DNA of 8,480 nucleotides from Burkholderiaceae bacterium (lineage in GTDB: Bacteria > Pseudomonadota > Gammaproteobacteria > Burkholderiales > Burkholderiaceae), in the NCBI GenBank assembly GCA_023253905.1, contig JALREG010000214.1, positions 1 to 8,480 of the forward strand, given 5' to 3'. Under the pieces are notes generated by a model. It saw nothing but the letters and a program-made list of their open reading frames with translations. It was not told the origin of the DNA and made no database searches. Shown one piece after another: positions 7,872-8,480 of the stretch. The translations under genes and the position numbers were made by a program. Each line of letters starts with the position of its first letter. Positions within the stretch are counted from its first letter, which is position 1.

Positions 7872-8388
7872 GGCGCTCTCCTGTGAGGCGCCACAACGCC
7901 TCGCGATATTTGTCGGCGGTCTGTGCGACCACCTGCGCCGGCAGAGGCGGCGCGGGCGGGCACTTGCCCCAGCCGGCGAGGGTTTCCAGATAGTCGCGTA
8001 CGAACTGCTTATCGAAGGACGGAGGCGATCTGCCCACCTGATACTGGTCGGCAGGCCAGAACCGCGAGGAGTCAGCAGTGAGCACTTCATCCATCAGATA
8101 GAGCGTGTCGTCGGCATCCAGCCCGAATTCAAATTTGGTATCGGCAATGATGATGCCGCGTTCGGCCGCATTTTGAATGTCAGCGTTGATGCCTGGCTTG
8201 CCACGCCGCCCGGCTGCCCACGACAACTCGTAGCGGCTGGAAAGTGAGTTGAATCCAGTGAGTGAGTAGTCACCGCTGAGCGCTAGGGGGACGCTATCAA
8301 ACTGGACGTTCGCCGTGCCATTTGCATATTTTTGGCCAAAGCGCAGATTGCCGCCTGTCCAGGTCGATTTAACATTTGCAACAGTCAT
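7864..8388 (-). CDS. purC: Chimeric reading frame: phage-like N-terminus fused to C-terminal part of SAICAR synthase (PurC)
   Basis: The C-terminal 100 or so residues (bases about 7864-8163) are clearly SAICAR synthase: [15 protein letters not shown], a [17 protein letters not shown] block, and [17 protein letters not shown], ending in a [12 protein letters not shown] segment. PurC normally joins CAIR and aspartate with ATP and is about 290-300 aa; the N-terminal two thirds, including the KVRDLY-type ATP-binding segment, is absent. In its place about 75 residues beginning [10 protein letters not shown] and containing [13 protein letters not shown] continue in the same frame. Those look like no part of PurC. 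I use the ATG at 8388, which has GAGGAGG 6 nt upstream; an ATG at 8394 abuts that site directly. As written the product could not be an active SAICAR synthase. The gene heads the purE-purK-sua5 run. It is either an assembly chimera or a recombination product; purC of the organism may be intact elsewhere. Confidence 0.8.
   Translation of the reverse strand: MTVANVKSTWTGGNLRFGQKYANGTANVQFDSVPLALSGDYSLTGFNSLSSRYELSWAAGRRGKPGINADIQNAAERGIIIADTKFEFGLDADDTLYLMDEVLTADSSRFWPADQYQVGRSPPSFDKQFVRDYLETLAGWGKCPPAPPLPAQVVAQTADKYREALWRLTGERLG
7869..7882 (-). promoter_or_regulatory. Ribosome binding site and TTG start of purE
   Basis: On the minus strand AGGAG (7878-7882) is followed by 6 nt and then TTG (7869-7871). 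The site lies inside the last codons of purC, so ribosomes finishing purC would end 8 nt inside purE. This decides the purE start. Confidence 0.65.
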
Positions 8389-8394
8389 ATCCAT

Positions 8395-8401
8395 CCTCCT
8401 C
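8395..8401 (-). promoter_or_regulatory. Strong Shine-Dalgarno for the phage-like frame
   Basis: GAGGAGG on the minus strand, 6 nt before the ATG at 8388. It is the best ribosome site in the window and much stronger than those of the host genes, in keeping with a separate phage-type gene start rather than a random extension of purC. Confidence 0.7.
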
Positions 8402-8407
8402 GGTTAT

Positions 8408-8422
8408 GGCGGTGGTTCCGCC
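8408..8422. repeat. Short hairpin upstream of the phage-like frame
   Basis: GGCGG and CCGCC flank a 5-nt loop, giving a 5-bp GC stem just upstream of the strong ribosome site. There is no adjoining T-run on either strand, so a terminator is not supported. It overlaps the small 13-codon frame and may be coincidental. Confidence 0.25.
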
Positions 8423-8428
8423 GATTTC

Positions 8429-8443
8429 GGTATCCAGGTATCC
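8429..8443. repeat. Tandem 7-nt direct repeat
   Basis: GGTATCC occurs twice, separated by one A (period 8). It lies in the non-host-like end segment. Too short to assign a function; it could be a protein-binding site or chance. Confidence 0.3.
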
Positions 8444-8480
8444 ATGGTGTGTCGACAATTTCAATAAACTTTTCTTATAT

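Larger units (their letters stand above)
8164..8480 (-). other. Putative foreign (phage-like) segment joined to purC
   Basis: From about 8164 rightward the DNA stops matching the expected purC and is visibly less GC-rich, ending in an AT-rich stretch after 8450. Its minus strand encodes about 75 residues starting [17 protein letters not shown]. From memory, this KSTW..GNL-type opening, with a later [13 protein letters not shown] segment, resembles the N-terminus of tailed-phage virion or decoration-type proteins of unknown function; I could not verify this. Upstream on the minus strand is a 13-codon frame (8404-8445). No integrase, attachment site or terminal repeat is visible, so an integrated prophage is not shown. 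Confidence 0.5.

Noticed and set aside
7872..8090. Extension of purE to an ATG at 8090
   Set aside because: It lies within the purC coding region in another frame; the TTG at 7871 has a well-placed AGGAG and gives the normal PurE length.
8164..8480. Integrated prophage or insertion element boundary
   Set aside because: No integrase, transposase, terminal inverted repeat, target duplication or attachment site is present; only a single in-frame junction near the window edge is visible.

Overview
The window is compact, GC-rich bacterial chromosome. The gene content (glutaryl-CoA dehydrogenase, a DHA2-type exporter, MaoC hydratase plus phosphatidylserine decarboxylase, nicotinate phosphoribosyltransferase, and a purC-purE-purK-sua5 run) and the protein styles point to a betaproteobacterium, most likely Burkholderiales. 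This assignment rests on recalled gene order and protein similarity, not on a search.

Layout. Bases 1-651 (+) hold the C-terminal half of a glutaryl-CoA dehydrogenase that begins outside the window. A 14-helix-class MFS exporter follows at 688-2157 (+). It converges, with a gap of only 17 nt, on a minus-strand pair: a MaoC-family hydratase (3016-3471) and a phosphatidylserine decarboxylase (2175-3023), whose reading frames overlap by 8 nt. A divergent intergenic region of about 170 nt separates this pair from a plus-strand nicotinate phosphoribosyltransferase (3643-5196). The tail of that gene overlaps, antisense, the end of the next minus-strand operon by 116 nt.

That operon, read right to left, is purC (C-terminal part only), purE (TTG start), purK (GTG start) and sua5 (GTG start). 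Successive overlaps are 8, 4 and 4 nt, so translation is probably coupled. PurK and PurE carry AIR through N5-CAIR to CAIR, PurC turns CAIR into SAICAR, and Sua5 makes threonylcarbamoyl-AMP for the tRNA t6A modification.

The most unusual spot is the right edge. Only about the last 100 residues of PurC are present. At about 8161-8172 the reading frame switches, in frame, to about 75 residues that do not look like PurC. They have their own excellent ribosome binding site and resemble the N-terminus of phage virion-type proteins, in DNA that is visibly poorer in GC and becomes AT-rich at the end. This is either a chimeric assembly join or a real phage/host recombination; the sequence alone cannot decide. 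No RNA genes, CRISPR arrays, insertion sequences or convincing intrinsic terminators were seen.
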